Shown: positions 15,440 to 24,017, numbered from the stretch's first letter. The stretch is 64,000 nucleotides of DNA from Sphingomonas sp. LY54 (GCF_035594035.1 NZ_CP141588.1:2944501-3008500), one strand, 5' to 3'. Numbers and translations: made by a program. The notes: generated by a model from the letters alone, not told the origin.

Positions 15440-16832
15440 CCCTGGCCTCCAGCCGTCCGCGCGGACGGCAATTGGGCCAGTGATACCAGCGCGCCGCGTC
15501 CGGATTGACGATGCGCAATTCCGCCTTCGAGAAAAGGCGGGTCATGAAGATCCGCGCTTGCTGCTGCGAGAAATGCAGCCCGAGGCATTTGTGGACGCCG
15601 CCGCCGAACGGCACGAACGCGTGCTTGTGCCGCAGGGCCTCGGCCTCCGGCGTGAAGCGGTGCGGGTTGAAATCGAGCGGATCGGGCCAAATTTCCGGAT
15701 CGAGATGGACCAGCATCGGGCTGACGCCGGTGATCGTGCCGGCCGGCAGGTCGTAGCCGTAGATGCTGTAGGGCCGCGTCGCGCGGCGCCAGATCACCGG
15801 CGCCGTGGCGTTGAGGCGCAGCGCCTCCTTGAAGCTCATGTCCTGCAGCGGCAGATCGGCCAAAGCCGCATCGACCGGTTGCGCCAGGCCGGCGCTGTCG
15901 ATCTCGGCGCGGATGCAGTCCTGCCACCAGCGGCCTCGCCCGAGATAATAAAGCGTCGAGGTGAGGCCCGAAGCCATCGTGTCGTGGGCTGCGGCCAGCA
16001 GGAAGATGATGCTGTTGAGGATCTCGTCGTCGCTGAGCCGGGTGCCGTCCTCGTCCTCGAGATGGCAGATGCGCGAGAGGATGTCGTCGCCCGGATTGGC
16101 GCGCTTCTCCGCGATCAGATCGAGGATGAAGGCCTCGAGGAAAGCCTTCCCCTGATAGCCGCGCGCGGCGACGGGGCTCAGCCAGCGATTGTGGCCGAGG
16201 GCGGTCAGCGCCGTCATCATGCGGGCGAAGGCCTTCATCGCCGCATCGGTGCGGCCTCCGATTTCGATACCGAGGAAGGTCGAGGCCGCGATCCGCAGCG
16301 TCAGCCGCTTCACCTCGTCATAGACGTCGATGGTGCGGCCGATCCAGCTGTCGACCGTGCGGGCGATTTCGGCGTCGAGCAAAGCCTGGTAGCCGGCCAG
16401 CTTCTGCTGGCGGAAGGCCTCGCCGAGGATGCGGCGGTTGGCGCGGTGGCGCTCGCCGTCCTGGATCAGCAGGGCGCCGGGGAAGAAGGGTTCGATCACC
16501 GGCGACCAGCCGCCCCATGCCGAGAAGCTGCTGTCGCGGTCGAACAATACCAGCTCGTTGGCCTCGGGCCCGATGATCTGCACGTTCCAGCTGCCGCATG
16601 CGTAGAAGCGGTACACGCGACCGTGGCGCGCGTGCATCCGCCGCGCAAAGCCGATCGGATCGAGCACCGCCTCGGGCAGGATACCGAGCAAGGGCAGGCC
16701 CTTCTTGCCCGGAATATGGGCGAGCTCGCGAGCGCCCGGCTTGCCGATCCGGTCGAATGCCGAGGCGTCCGAATGCCAGCGCCGGCCACGGTCGGCGCCC
16801 GCAAAGGCCAAAGCCGGTGTCATCTGGTTCAT
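15414..16832 (-). CDS. Cytochrome P450
   Basis: A 472-residue soluble P450. The haem-binding loop is FGGGVHKCLG with the axial Cys at about residue 416, the K-helix E-x-x-R is FKEALR, and the I-helix oxygen-activation motif is AAHDT. There is no N-terminal membrane anchor, as in most bacterial P450s. The sequence LIQDGERHRANRRILGEAF and the overall size suggest relation to CYP120/CYP26-like or CYP51-like hydroxylases of lipophilic substrates. No ferredoxin or reductase gene is adjacent. GGAGG lies five bases before the start. It sits between luxR and luxI, divergent from luxI across a shared dyad, so it is probably quorum-regulated and may modify the signal or a signal-dependent product. Confidence 0.88.
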   Translation of the reverse strand: MNQMTPALAFAGADRGRRWHSDASAFDRIGKPGARELAHIPGKKGLPLLGILPEAVLDPIGFARRMHARHGRVYRFYACGSWNVQIIGPEANELVLFDRDSSFSAWGGWSPVIEPFFPGALLIQDGERHRANRRILGEAFRQQKLAGYQALLDAEIARTVDSWIGRTIDVYDEVKRLTLRIAASTFLGIEIGGRTDAAMKAFARMMTALTALGHNRWLSPVAARGYQGKAFLEAFILDLIAEKRANPGDDILSRICHLEDEDGTRLSDDEILNSIIFLLAAAHDTMASGLTSTLYYLGRGRWWQDCIRAEIDSAGLAQPVDAALADLPLQDMSFKEALRLNATAPVIWRRATRPYSIYGYDLPAGTITGVSPMLVHLDPEIWPDPLDFNPHRFTPEAEALRHKHAFVPFGGGVHKCLGLHFSQQQARIFMTRLFSKAELRIVNPDAARWYHWPNCRPRGRLEARVTAIPARR

Positions 16833-16887
16833 GGTCGCCTCCGCGCTGTTGAGGTGCTTGTCTCATGCTCGGATGCGACCGTTCCAC

Positions 16888-16903
16888 CCCGGTAACTACC
16901 GGG
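16888..16903. promoter_or_regulatory. Lux-box-like 16-bp dyad between P450 and luxI
   Basis: CCCGGTAACTACCGGG has perfect seven-base arms around AC. Its centre lies 45 bases before ATG 16941 of luxI and 63 bases before the P450 start on the other strand. LuxR-type activators commonly bind 16-20-bp dyads centred near minus 42, so one site could drive both genes. If so, luxI transcription would start only a few bases before its first ATG. Confidence 0.55.
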
Positions 16904-16940
16904 ATTAAGTCGTTGGCCTCTCCGATTTACGCTACGGCCC

Positions 16941-17576
16941 ATGAAGAAGGCGATGCAGATCGAGGTCGTCCATCCGGAGGACAGGTGGACGTTCAGCCGG
17001 CCGCTGATGGAGATGCACCATCATCGCAAGCAGGTCTTCGTCGACCGGCTCGACTGGCAGCTCTCGTCGCGCGGGAGCTGGCTCGAGATCGACCAATTCG
17101 ACGACGAATATGCGGTCTACATCATGGCCGTAGCCCACGAGACCGGGCGGCATCTCGGGTCGGTGCGGCTGCTGCCGACCACCCGGCCGCATATGCTCAG
17201 TACCATCTTTGCCGATCTCTGCCCCGATGGCGCGCCGACGGGCGAAAGCGTGTGGGAAATTTCCCGCTTCGTCGCCGCGCCCGACGGAGGCGCCGGCACC
17301 AACATCCTGCGCGTCCACCGCCGCCTGGCCTGGGGTCTCGTCGATTTCGCCCGACGCAATGGCATCGACCGATACACCTTGGTGGCGGAGGCGCAGCGCG
17401 TGCCGGCCCTGCTGTCCGTTGGGTGGACCGTCGCGCCTCTGTCGCTGCCGACGCTGCACGACGGCCAACTGATCGAGGCGCTGGAGATCGTCATCGACGC
17501 GGAGTCGATCGCCCGCATGGAGCGGCGCCAGGCCGGCGTCATCGAGAATGGCGAGCCGATGAGGAGCGCGGCATGA
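16941..17576 (+). CDS. LuxI-type acyl-homoserine lactone synthase
   Basis: A 211-residue GNAT-fold autoinducer synthase. The LuxI-family pattern is present: MHHHRKQVFVDRLDW (conserved R, F and W near the N-terminus), then EIDQFDDEYAVYI, GSVRLLPTTRPHML, and VWEISRFVAAP, which carries the catalytic-region E and R. These enzymes join S-adenosylmethionine to an acyl group from acyl-ACP or acyl-CoA. The sequence does not tell which acyl group is used. ATG 16941 has no clear ribosome site. ATG 16953 has GAAGAAGG just upstream and may be the real start. The stop overlaps the phyH start (ATGA). Confidence 0.88.
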   Translation: MKKAMQIEVVHPEDRWTFSRPLMEMHHHRKQVFVDRLDWQLSSRGSWLEIDQFDDEYAVYIMAVAHETGRHLGSVRLLPTTRPHMLSTIFADLCPDGAPTGESVWEISRFVAAPDGGAGTNILRVHRRLAWGLVDFARRNGIDRYTLVAEAQRVPALLSVGWTVAPLSLPTLHDGQLIEALEIVIDAESIARMERRQAGVIENGEPMRSAA

Positions 17577-18454
17577 ACGCGCCCTGGCTTCCGCCCCGGC
17601 CGAGCGCTGCCGACGAGGCGGGGCGGCAATTGCTGGGCGAAGGCTACTGCATCCTGCGTGCGCTCGTTCCTCCGAAGGAGGTCGCGGCCCTGGCCGCCGA
17701 CTTCGATGCTCGTTTCGAACGGATCGGCCGGTGCGACGGATTCTTCTTCGGCCACAGCACAAAGCGTTTCCATGCTCTGCTGACGCGCAGCGCGCGGACC
17801 GCCGGCTTCGTGCTCAATCCCCTCATCCTCGATCTGGTCGATCGGGCGCTGCTGCCGCATTGCGACCGGGTCCAGCTCAATCTCACCCAGGCGATCGAGA
17901 TATTGCCCGGCGAGCGCGCGCAGGCGCCGCACCGGGACCAGGACATGTGGCAGCGGCCGGTCGCCGGGATCGAATATCTGGTCAACGTGATGTGGCCGCT
18001 CACCCCCTTTACCGCCGAGAACGGCGCGACGCGCCTGTGGCCCGGCACCAACCACGATCTCGCCGAGCGCCGCGTCCCGATGTCCGAGGCCGTGGTGGCG
18101 GAGATGGAGCCCGGGGACGCCCTGCTCTACCTCGGCTCGGTGGTCCACGGCGCCGGCGCCAACCGGTCGGCTGCGCCGCGGCGCGGCATGGTGATCAGCT
18201 ACGCGCTCGGCTGGCTCAAGCAGTTCGAGAATATGAGCCTTACTTATCCACCGCATGTCGCGCGCCATTTCCCGCGGCAGCTGACCGACCTGATCGGCTA
18301 TCGCCGCCACAATGCCAATCTCGGCAGCTATGATGGAAATTGCCCGTCGCGGCTGCTCGACGGCGAAACCGATTTCCTCGCCGCGACCGAGAACATGACG
18401 TCCGAGCAGCAGGCGATCCTCGAGCAGTTCGCGGCGCGCCAGGACTGGTCATGA
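17573..18454 (+). CDS. Phytanoyl-CoA dioxygenase (PhyH) family Fe(II)/2-oxoglutarate oxygenase
   Basis: A 293-residue protein with a double-stranded beta-helix fold. The iron triad is HRDQD (His at about 120, Asp at about 122) and SVVHGAGANRS (His at about 192); the Arg expected to hold 2-oxoglutarate follows the second His. PhyH enzymes hydroxylate lipid-like or CoA/ACP-bound substrates. ATG 17573 overlaps the luxI stop and has GGAG six bases upstream, so the two genes are translationally coupled. This makes a role in maturing the quorum signal or its acyl precursor a reasonable inference, together with the P450. The substrate is unknown. Confidence 0.85.
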   Translation: MNAPWLPPRPSAADEAGRQLLGEGYCILRALVPPKEVAALAADFDARFERIGRCDGFFFGHSTKRFHALLTRSARTAGFVLNPLILDLVDRALLPHCDRVQLNLTQAIEILPGERAQAPHRDQDMWQRPVAGIEYLVNVMWPLTPFTAENGATRLWPGTNHDLAERRVPMSEAVVAEMEPGDALLYLGSVVHGAGANRSAAPRRGMVISYALGWLKQFENMSLTYPPHVARHFPRQLTDLIGYRRHNANLGSYDGNCPSRLLDGETDFLAATENMTSEQQAILEQFAARQDWS

Positions 18455-18500
18455 CCACCTGGAACCCCCCTTTTCCGACCACAATCCAGAGGGAGCTGGA

Positions 18501-18992
18501 ATGATGGAGATGTTGTCGCCTGTCGCGGAATCGCGGATGGACTATGTCGAGCCGGCCCGCCCGCTCAGGACCCGATTCCAGCCTGAACATTGGATGCTGT
18601 GCGCCGCGCGCCGGTCCTATGCGGGGCGGCGCGAGCGGGAGCGGCTGTTCGGCGGGGCTTTGTTCGCCGATCCCGTGTGGGACATTCTCCTCTACCTGTT
18701 CATCGCGGCCGGGGAGGGGCGCCATGTCAGCGTTAGCGAAGTCTGCTCGGCGGCTTCGGTTCCGGCGACGACGGCGTTGCGCAACATCGCCCACATGACC
18801 GACCGCAAGCTGCTCATCCGCTGCGCCAACCCGGAGGACCGCAGGAGCAGCCACCTCAAGCTCAGCGCCGCCGCTCTCGAGAAGATGGCCTTGTGCTTCG
18901 TCGCCGGCCTGCGCGCCCGAACCGAACCGGACATGGATGGCGTGCCCGCCAACGATCGCGCGAGCGGCGAATCTGGCTTCTTCATGCCCTGA
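18501..18992 (+). CDS. MarR-like winged-helix DNA-binding protein
   Basis: A 163-residue protein with one winged helix-turn-helix (about residues 55-135): FADPVWDILLYLFIAAGEGR, VSVSEVCSAASVPATTALRN, and the wing NPEDRRSSHLKLS. The arrangement is that of small sphingomonad winged-helix proteins often annotated as MarR-like. It has no ligand domain beyond the flanking helices. GGGAG lies five bases upstream of ATG 18501. It follows phyH by 46 bases in the same direction and probably belongs to the luxI-phyH transcript, as a second-tier regulator of the locus. Confidence 0.7.
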   Translation: MMEMLSPVAESRMDYVEPARPLRTRFQPEHWMLCAARRSYAGRRERERLFGGALFADPVWDILLYLFIAAGEGRHVSVSEVCSAASVPATTALRNIAHMTDRKLLIRCANPEDRRSSHLKLSAAALEKMALCFVAGLRARTEPDMDGVPANDRASGESGFFMP

Positions 18993-19000
18993 TTGGGCGG

Positions 19001-20917
19001 TTATGCGGGGAGCGGGGGGCGCCACCGTTCGAGTTGTTCGAGGACGTCGTGCGCGATCTGGTCTCTGCTGAGGTCGGTCATGTCGCGGACCCGCGCGTCG
19101 CCTTCGACCTGCGCCGCCAGCGCCCAGGTGAGGTTGCGACGCATTTCCGGCGCGTCGACCGGGGTGAAGGCGGGGAGCGGGCGGGACCGGGCATAGAGGC
19201 GATACACGAACGAGCGGCCAGGCGCGAAGTCCACGGACAATGTCGCAGCGCTATCGGCGGCGTCGACCCGGCAACCCGCACAGCCTTCCTTGACGAGGGC
19301 GTCGCGCACCGAGAACAGGGCAGGCGCGCCATTGTCGGCGATCTGGCGGGCAATGTCCTCCTGGGTGGCCGGAACGAACAGGCGGCGCAGCCGCTCGCCG
19401 ACTGCGGGCACCGGCTGGGACAGCGAGGTCCCTTCGAGATCGGCATTGGTCTGCCGGAACAGCCCTGCGATCAGGAGGAACATGATGAAGCAGAAGGGCA
19501 AAGCCGCCATCAAAGTCGCCGCCTGCAGCGCGCCGAGGCCGCCGGCAAGGAGAAGGAGGGCGGCGGTCGCGCCCAGAAGGGCGCACCAGAACATGCGCTG
19601 CCAGCGCGGCGTCTGCTCGGCGCCCCCGGAAGCGAGCGTGTCGATGACGAGCGAGCCTGAATCGGCCGAGGTGACGAAGAAGACGCCGACGAGGATAATC
19701 GCGAGGGTCGACGTGATCGCGGTCCCCGGCAGATATTCCAGGAACTTGAACAAGGCGGTCGACAGATCGGCCTGGACGGCATCGGCAATGCCGCCTGCCG
19801 CGATGCCGAGATCGAGCGATATCGCGGTGTTGCCGAAGACGGTCATCCACAGGAAGGTGAAGCCGCTCGGAACGAACAGGACGCCGACCACGAACTCGCG
19901 GATCGTGCGGCCGCGCGAGATGCGTGCAATGAACATGCCGACGAAGGGCGACCAGGAAATCCACCAGGCCCAGTAGAACAAGGTCCAATCGGCCATCCAC
20001 GCCCGTGGCTCATAGGCGTAGAGCGTGAAGCTGCGCACGAAGAAGTGGTCGAGATACAGGCCGAAATTCTGGACGAGCGCGCGCAGCAGGAACAGGGTCG
20101 GCCCGACCGCCAGCACGAACAGCATCAGCAAAATGGCGAGGACCAGGTTGAGCTCCGACAGGCGCCGAACGCCGCGATCGACTCCGCTCAGGACCGAAAG
20201 GGTCGCCGCGCCCATCACGACGATGATGATCCCGACCTGGACGGTGACGGTGTTGGGCAGGCCGTAGACATAGGAAAGGCCGGCCGCCATCTGCGACACG
20301 CCGAAGCCCAGCGACGTGGCGAGGCCGAACACCGTTCCGCAGATCCCGAAAATGTCGATGGCATCGCCGGCCACGCCGTTGATCCGGTCGCCGGCCAGCG
20401 GGTGGAGGCCGGAACGCAGCGTCAGCGGCAGGCCCTTGCGGTGCGAGAAATAAGCAAGGCTCAGCCCGACGATCGCGTAGATCGCCCAGGCGTGCACGCC
20501 ATAATGGGTGAAGGTGATGACCATCGCCTCGCGCGCGGCGTCGATCGTGCCGGACTGGGCGTCGGGCGGCGCGATATAATGCTGCACCGGCTCGGCGACC
20601 GCGAAATACATGAGGCCGATGCCCATGCCCGCCGCGAACAGCATCGCCAGCCAGGAGACATAGGGGAAATCGGGCTCGCCATCGTCGGGGCCGAGGCGCA
20701 ATCGCCCCGCTCGCCCGAACGCGAGGGCGAGAGCGGCGAACAGAAATAGCGAGACGGATACGACGTAGAACCAGCCGAAACTGTCGATCACCCAGCCCTG
20801 CGCGCGGCCGAAGAGAATGTTGAACGTCCCGGGCGCGAGCATCGCGCCGGCCAGCAGCAGCCCGATGATCGCCGTCGCGCCGAAAAAGACACGCGGGTTC
20901 ATCTGGTGCTTCGGCAT
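19001..20917 (-). CDS. BCCT-family betaine/choline/carnitine transporter (BetT-like)
   Basis: A 638-residue inner-membrane carrier with about 12 hydrophobic helices up to residue about 500. The BCCT signatures are GMGIGLMYFAVAEPVQHY (about residues 95-112) and the aromatic cage region DWTLFYWAWWISWSPFVGMF (about residues 310-329), where quaternary-ammonium substrates bind. A C-terminal cytosolic domain of about 130 residues is present, as in BetT-type members, where it senses osmotic stress. It probably imports choline or glycine betaine by ion or proton coupling; no bet genes are adjacent. It is convergent with the marR-like gene, eight bases apart. Confidence 0.88.
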   Translation of the reverse strand: MPKHQMNPRVFFGATAIIGLLLAGAMLAPGTFNILFGRAQGWVIDSFGWFYVVSVSLFLFAALALAFGRAGRLRLGPDDGEPDFPYVSWLAMLFAAGMGIGLMYFAVAEPVQHYIAPPDAQSGTIDAAREAMVITFTHYGVHAWAIYAIVGLSLAYFSHRKGLPLTLRSGLHPLAGDRINGVAGDAIDIFGICGTVFGLATSLGFGVSQMAAGLSYVYGLPNTVTVQVGIIIVVMGAATLSVLSGVDRGVRRLSELNLVLAILLMLFVLAVGPTLFLLRALVQNFGLYLDHFFVRSFTLYAYEPRAWMADWTLFYWAWWISWSPFVGMFIARISRGRTIREFVVGVLFVPSGFTFLWMTVFGNTAISLDLGIAAGGIADAVQADLSTALFKFLEYLPGTAITSTLAIILVGVFFVTSADSGSLVIDTLASGGAEQTPRWQRMFWCALLGATAALLLLAGGLGALQAATLMAALPFCFIMFLLIAGLFRQTNADLEGTSLSQPVPAVGERLRRLFVPATQEDIARQIADNGAPALFSVRDALVKEGCAGCRVDAADSAATLSVDFAPGRSFVYRLYARSRPLPAFTPVDAPEMRRNLTWALAAQVEGDARVRDMTDLSRDQIAHDVLEQLERWRPPLPA

Positions 20918-21002
20918 GCCCGCTGTTTACCCTTTCCCGAAAGCGAAGCCAATCGGCAGGGTTACGCGTCCGGGGCCGGGACGTGCCCGGTAGCTCGGCT
21001 GC

Positions 21003-22370
21003 CTAAAGCAGCCGGCTGCTCCTCAGCTTCGCCTTCTTGATGAGGTCGCCATATTGGTGGGCGATCAGGTGGCTCTGGATCTGGGACACCGTATCCATCG
21101 TGACGTTGACGACGATCAGCAGGCTCGTGCCGCCGAGATAGAAGGGGATGCCGGCGCGGGCGATCAGATATTCGGGCACGAGGCAAATGAGCGTGAGATA
21201 GGCCGCGCCGACGACGGTGATGCGGGTCAGCACATAATCGAGATATTCCTCGGTGCGCTTGCCGGGGCGGATGCCGGGGATGAATCCGCCGTAGCGCTTG
21301 AGGTTGTCGGCCGTTTCCTCCGGGTTGAACACGACCGCGACGTAGAAGAAGGTGAAGAAGATGATGCCGGCGCCGTAGAGCGCCATGTAGAGCGGCGCGC
21401 CATGCTGGAGCGCCGTGGTGACGGTGATCAGCAGGTCGCCGGAGGTGGTGCCGCCCTCGATCCGATTGCCCGCGAATTGCGCGATCGTCAGCGGCATCAG
21501 CAGCAGCGAGGAAGCGAAGATCGGCGGAATGACGTTCGCCGTGTTGAGCTTTAGCGGCAAATGCGAGCGATCGGCCTGGATGCCGCCGCGTCCCACCTGC
21601 CGCTTGGGATATTGGATCAGCACCCTGCGCTGGGCGAGCTCCATGAAGCAGATGAAGATGATGAGCGTGACGGCGAAGGCCAGCACCCCGATGATGACCA
21701 TCGGCGAGAGCGTGCCGGTGCGGCCGCCTTCGAGGGCCTGGGCGACGGCGGTCGGCAGCTGCGCCACGATCCCGGCCGTGATGATCAGCGAGACCCCGTT
21801 GCCGACGCCGCGGCTGGTGATCTGCTCGCCCAGCCACATCAGGAACATCGTGCCGCCGACCAGATTGACCACCGTGGTGATGCGGAACATAGGGCCGGGA
21901 TCGAGCACCGCCGAGCCGCCCTGTCCCGAGCCCCAGCCCTCGAGCCCGACCGCGATGAAATAGCCCTGGATGATGCACAGGAACACGGTCCCGTAGCGCG
22001 TATATTGGTTGAGCTTCTTGCGACCGCTCTCGCCTTCCTTCTTCAGCGCGGCGAGCGTCGGCGACATGGACGAGGCGAGCTGCATTACGATCGACGCGGT
22101 GATGTAGGGCATCACGCCGAGCGCGATCAGGCTCATCCGCTCGAGGCCGCCGCCCGAGAACATGTTGAAGAAATCGAGCACGCCACCGCGCGTGCCCGCG
22201 AACAAGGCGTTGAGCGCGCGGGGATCGATCCCGGGCAGGGGCACGAAGCTCAGCAGCCGGAAGACGACGAGTGCGCCGAGCGTGAACCAGAGCCGCTTTT
22301 TGAGGTCGGTGGCGAGCGCGAAGTTGGCGAGGCTGAAATTGGCGGCCAAAGCCTGGGCTTGCGTTGCCAT
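21003..22370 (-). CDS. secY: Protein translocase subunit SecY
   Basis: A 455-residue polytopic protein with ten membrane helices and the SecY signatures VPLPGIDP, ALGVMPYITASIVMQLASS (plug/lateral gate) and KKEGESGRKKLNQYTRYGT. The conserved basic cytosolic loops YPKRQVGRGG and IPGIRPGKRTEEYLD contact the ribosome and SecA. I start it at ATG 22370 (MATQAQALAANFSL), the normal SecY N-terminus; in-frame codons upstream reach 22433. It is not inside a ribosomal-protein (spc) operon, unlike secY in most alphaproteobacteria. A hairpin spans its stop codon (20996-21014). It may be a relocated or second secY. Confidence 0.92.
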   Translation of the reverse strand: MATQAQALAANFSLANFALATDLKKRLWFTLGALVVFRLLSFVPLPGIDPRALNALFAGTRGGVLDFFNMFSGGGLERMSLIALGVMPYITASIVMQLASSMSPTLAALKKEGESGRKKLNQYTRYGTVFLCIIQGYFIAVGLEGWGSGQGGSAVLDPGPMFRITTVVNLVGGTMFLMWLGEQITSRGVGNGVSLIITAGIVAQLPTAVAQALEGGRTGTLSPMVIIGVLAFAVTLIIFICFMELAQRRVLIQYPKRQVGRGGIQADRSHLPLKLNTANVIPPIFASSLLLMPLTIAQFAGNRIEGGTTSGDLLITVTTALQHGAPLYMALYGAGIIFFTFFYVAVVFNPEETADNLKRYGGFIPGIRPGKRTEEYLDYVLTRITVVGAAYLTLICLVPEYLIARAGIPFYLGGTSLLIVVNVTMDTVSQIQSHLIAHQYGDLIKKAKLRSSRLL

Positions 22371-22398
22371 TGCTGTCGAAACCTCGAGACGCAGAGGG

Positions 22399-22423
22399 AA
22401 AAGCGGAGCCGCGCGTGCGGCTC
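22399..22423 (-). terminator. GC stem-loop with U-tract in the secY leader (possible attenuator)
   Basis: Read on the minus strand, GAGCCGC-ACGC-GCGGCTC forms a seven-pair stem with a four-base loop, followed by CGCTTTTCCC. This looks like an intrinsic terminator. It ends only about 28 bases before the secY start, leaving no room for a promoter between, so it either terminates the upstream small gene's transcript or acts as an attenuator in the secY leader. Confidence 0.5.
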
Positions 22424-22517
22424 TTGTCGCCAAGGGAATGTGTTCACCCCTCGTGCCGAAGACAAATGATTATTATTGCTGCGTCATATGAAATGTATTG
22501 GTCTTATAGCCGCGAGC

Positions 22518-22856
22518 CTAAATTGAATCGTTACTTGGCTGTCGCTTGATCGCGTCGGTTGACGTGCGGCGCGGAGCGCAGGTCTCGCCTTCCAGAAAGA
22601 CCGATCCCATCCTGGTCTTACTCGATGCAACCTGCTCACGGCCGAGCGCACCGATCCCCGGAAACTGGTCGACGTCGATCTGCAGGATCGTCTCGGCCGA
22701 CGGCCTGACGCCAAAGCGCAGCAGCGTCTCCAATCCCTGTTTGATCGGCCGCCACAGCCAGGCGGTGACGAACCTCATTTCCGGTGCGGCGCGGGGGAAG
22801 AGGTGCGGAAGATTTTCGTTGGGCGCATGGCCGCGAGGCTGTGGGCGCGATGACAT
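22518..22856 (-). CDS. Hypothetical small protein
   Basis: A 112-residue protein I do not recognise. It has no membrane segment or signal peptide. The middle part (MRFVTAWLWRPIKQGLETLL and ETILQIDVDQFPGI) looks like a folded region with hydrophobic periodicity; the C-terminus is polar and basic. I keep it because ATG 22856 has a strong GAGGAG seven bases upstream. It lies head to head with the LysR gene (122 bases apart), which LysR regulators often control. It could also be the broken remnant of a longer gene, since the C-terminal third falls in lower-GC sequence. Confidence 0.4.
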   Translation of the reverse strand: MSSRPQPRGHAPNENLPHLFPRAAPEMRFVTAWLWRPIKQGLETLLRFGVRPSAETILQIDVDQFPGIGALGREQVASSKTRMGSVFLEGETCAPRRTSTDAIKRQPSNDSI

Positions 22857-22943
22857 GGTCGATCTCCTCGGCTCGGGAGTCGTCACAGGCGCTCGCCGAG
22901 CCTCACGAGGATGGTTCCTTGCTCACCAGCACGCAAACGAATA

Positions 22944-22960
22944 CTATTGTGCTTTAATAG
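22944..22960. promoter_or_regulatory. LysR-type T-N11-A dyad
   Basis: CTATT and AATAG flank seven bases (a T-N11-A arrangement) in a short AT-rich stretch between the divergent hypothetical gene and lysR, 18 bases before the lysR start. LysR proteins typically bind such a site to repress themselves and activate the divergent gene. Confidence 0.4.
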
Positions 22961-22978
22961 CAAAAATGGTGCTTGATC

Positions 22979-23839
22979 ATGGACATCAGCAGCGCGCGCA
23001 CGTTCCTGGAGATCGTCAAGACCGGGAGCTTCGTCCGCGCCGCTGCCAATCTGAATCTCACCCAGACCGCCGTGAGCGCCCGGGTGCGGGTGCTCGAGGA
23101 CCAGCTCGACCGCGCTTTGTTCGTGCGCAACAAGGCCGGTGCGAGGCTGACCCCGGCCGGTGAGCAGTTCCTGCGATACGCCACCACTTTGGTGCAGGTG
23201 TGGGAGAGAGCGCGGCACCAGGTGGCGATGCCGGCTGGACGCGAGCGGATCGTCACCGTCGGCGGCGAGCACAGCCTGTGGAACCCGCTGCTGCGCGACT
23301 GGCTGGTGTGGATGCGCGACCGATGCCCCGATGTCGCGACACGGACCCAGATCGACGTCCCGGACCGGCTGATGGAGCAGGTCCAGGACGGGGTGATCGA
23401 CGTGGCGGTCGTCTATGCTCCGCCCCAGCGACCGGGGATCGTCGCCGAACTCCTCCAGGAGGAGAAATTGGTGGCCGTCACGACCGCACCGGGCGTCGGG
23501 CATCCGCCAGCGGAGGATTATGTCTATGTCGACTGGGGCCCGGAATTCGGGGCCAGCCACCACGCCGCCTTTCCCGATGCGCCCAGCCCGGTCGTGTCCG
23601 TGAATTACGGCCCGCTCGCCATGGAATATATTCTGGCCGCGGGCGGAAGCGGCTATTTCCGCATGGAGGCGGCGCGGCCGCATCTGGAGGCGGGGCGGCT
23701 CCACTTGGTCGAAAGCAGGCCGAGATTCTCATATTCGGTCTACGCCGTCTATTCCGCCAAGGCCGACGAAGACCTGATGGAGCGCGTCCGCCAGGGGCTG
23801 AGATCCGTAGCGTTCGCGATGGCCCAGCCTGCCGGCTGA
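22979..23839 (+). CDS. LysR-family transcriptional regulator
   Basis: A 286-residue protein. The N-terminal winged helix-turn-helix has FLEIVKTGSFVRAAANLNLT and TAVSARVRVLEDQLDRALFV, the LysR signature. A periplasmic-binding-protein-like effector domain follows from about residue 88 and is shorter than in classic CbbR/BenM regulators. ATG 22979 is preferred to a TTG two codons upstream. The effector cannot be told. The divergent hypothetical gene at 22518-22856 is the obvious candidate target. Confidence 0.88.
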   Translation: MDISSARTFLEIVKTGSFVRAAANLNLTQTAVSARVRVLEDQLDRALFVRNKAGARLTPAGEQFLRYATTLVQVWERARHQVAMPAGRERIVTVGGEHSLWNPLLRDWLVWMRDRCPDVATRTQIDVPDRLMEQVQDGVIDVAVVYAPPQRPGIVAELLQEEKLVAVTTAPGVGHPPAEDYVYVDWGPEFGASHHAAFPDAPSPVVSVNYGPLAMEYILAAGGSGYFRMEAARPHLEAGRLHLVESRPRFSYSVYAVYSAKADEDLMERVRQGLRSVAFAMAQPAG

Positions 23840-23900
23840 GCGCCGAAAAGCGGCGCAGCCACTCCCGCGAAGGTGGGGATGCGGATTTCCCGGGGGGGAG

Positions 23901-23977
<77 letters not shown>

Positions 23978-24017
23978 CTTGGATCAGCGCTTAGAGGCTC
24001 TTTCCGCGGCCCGCAAG

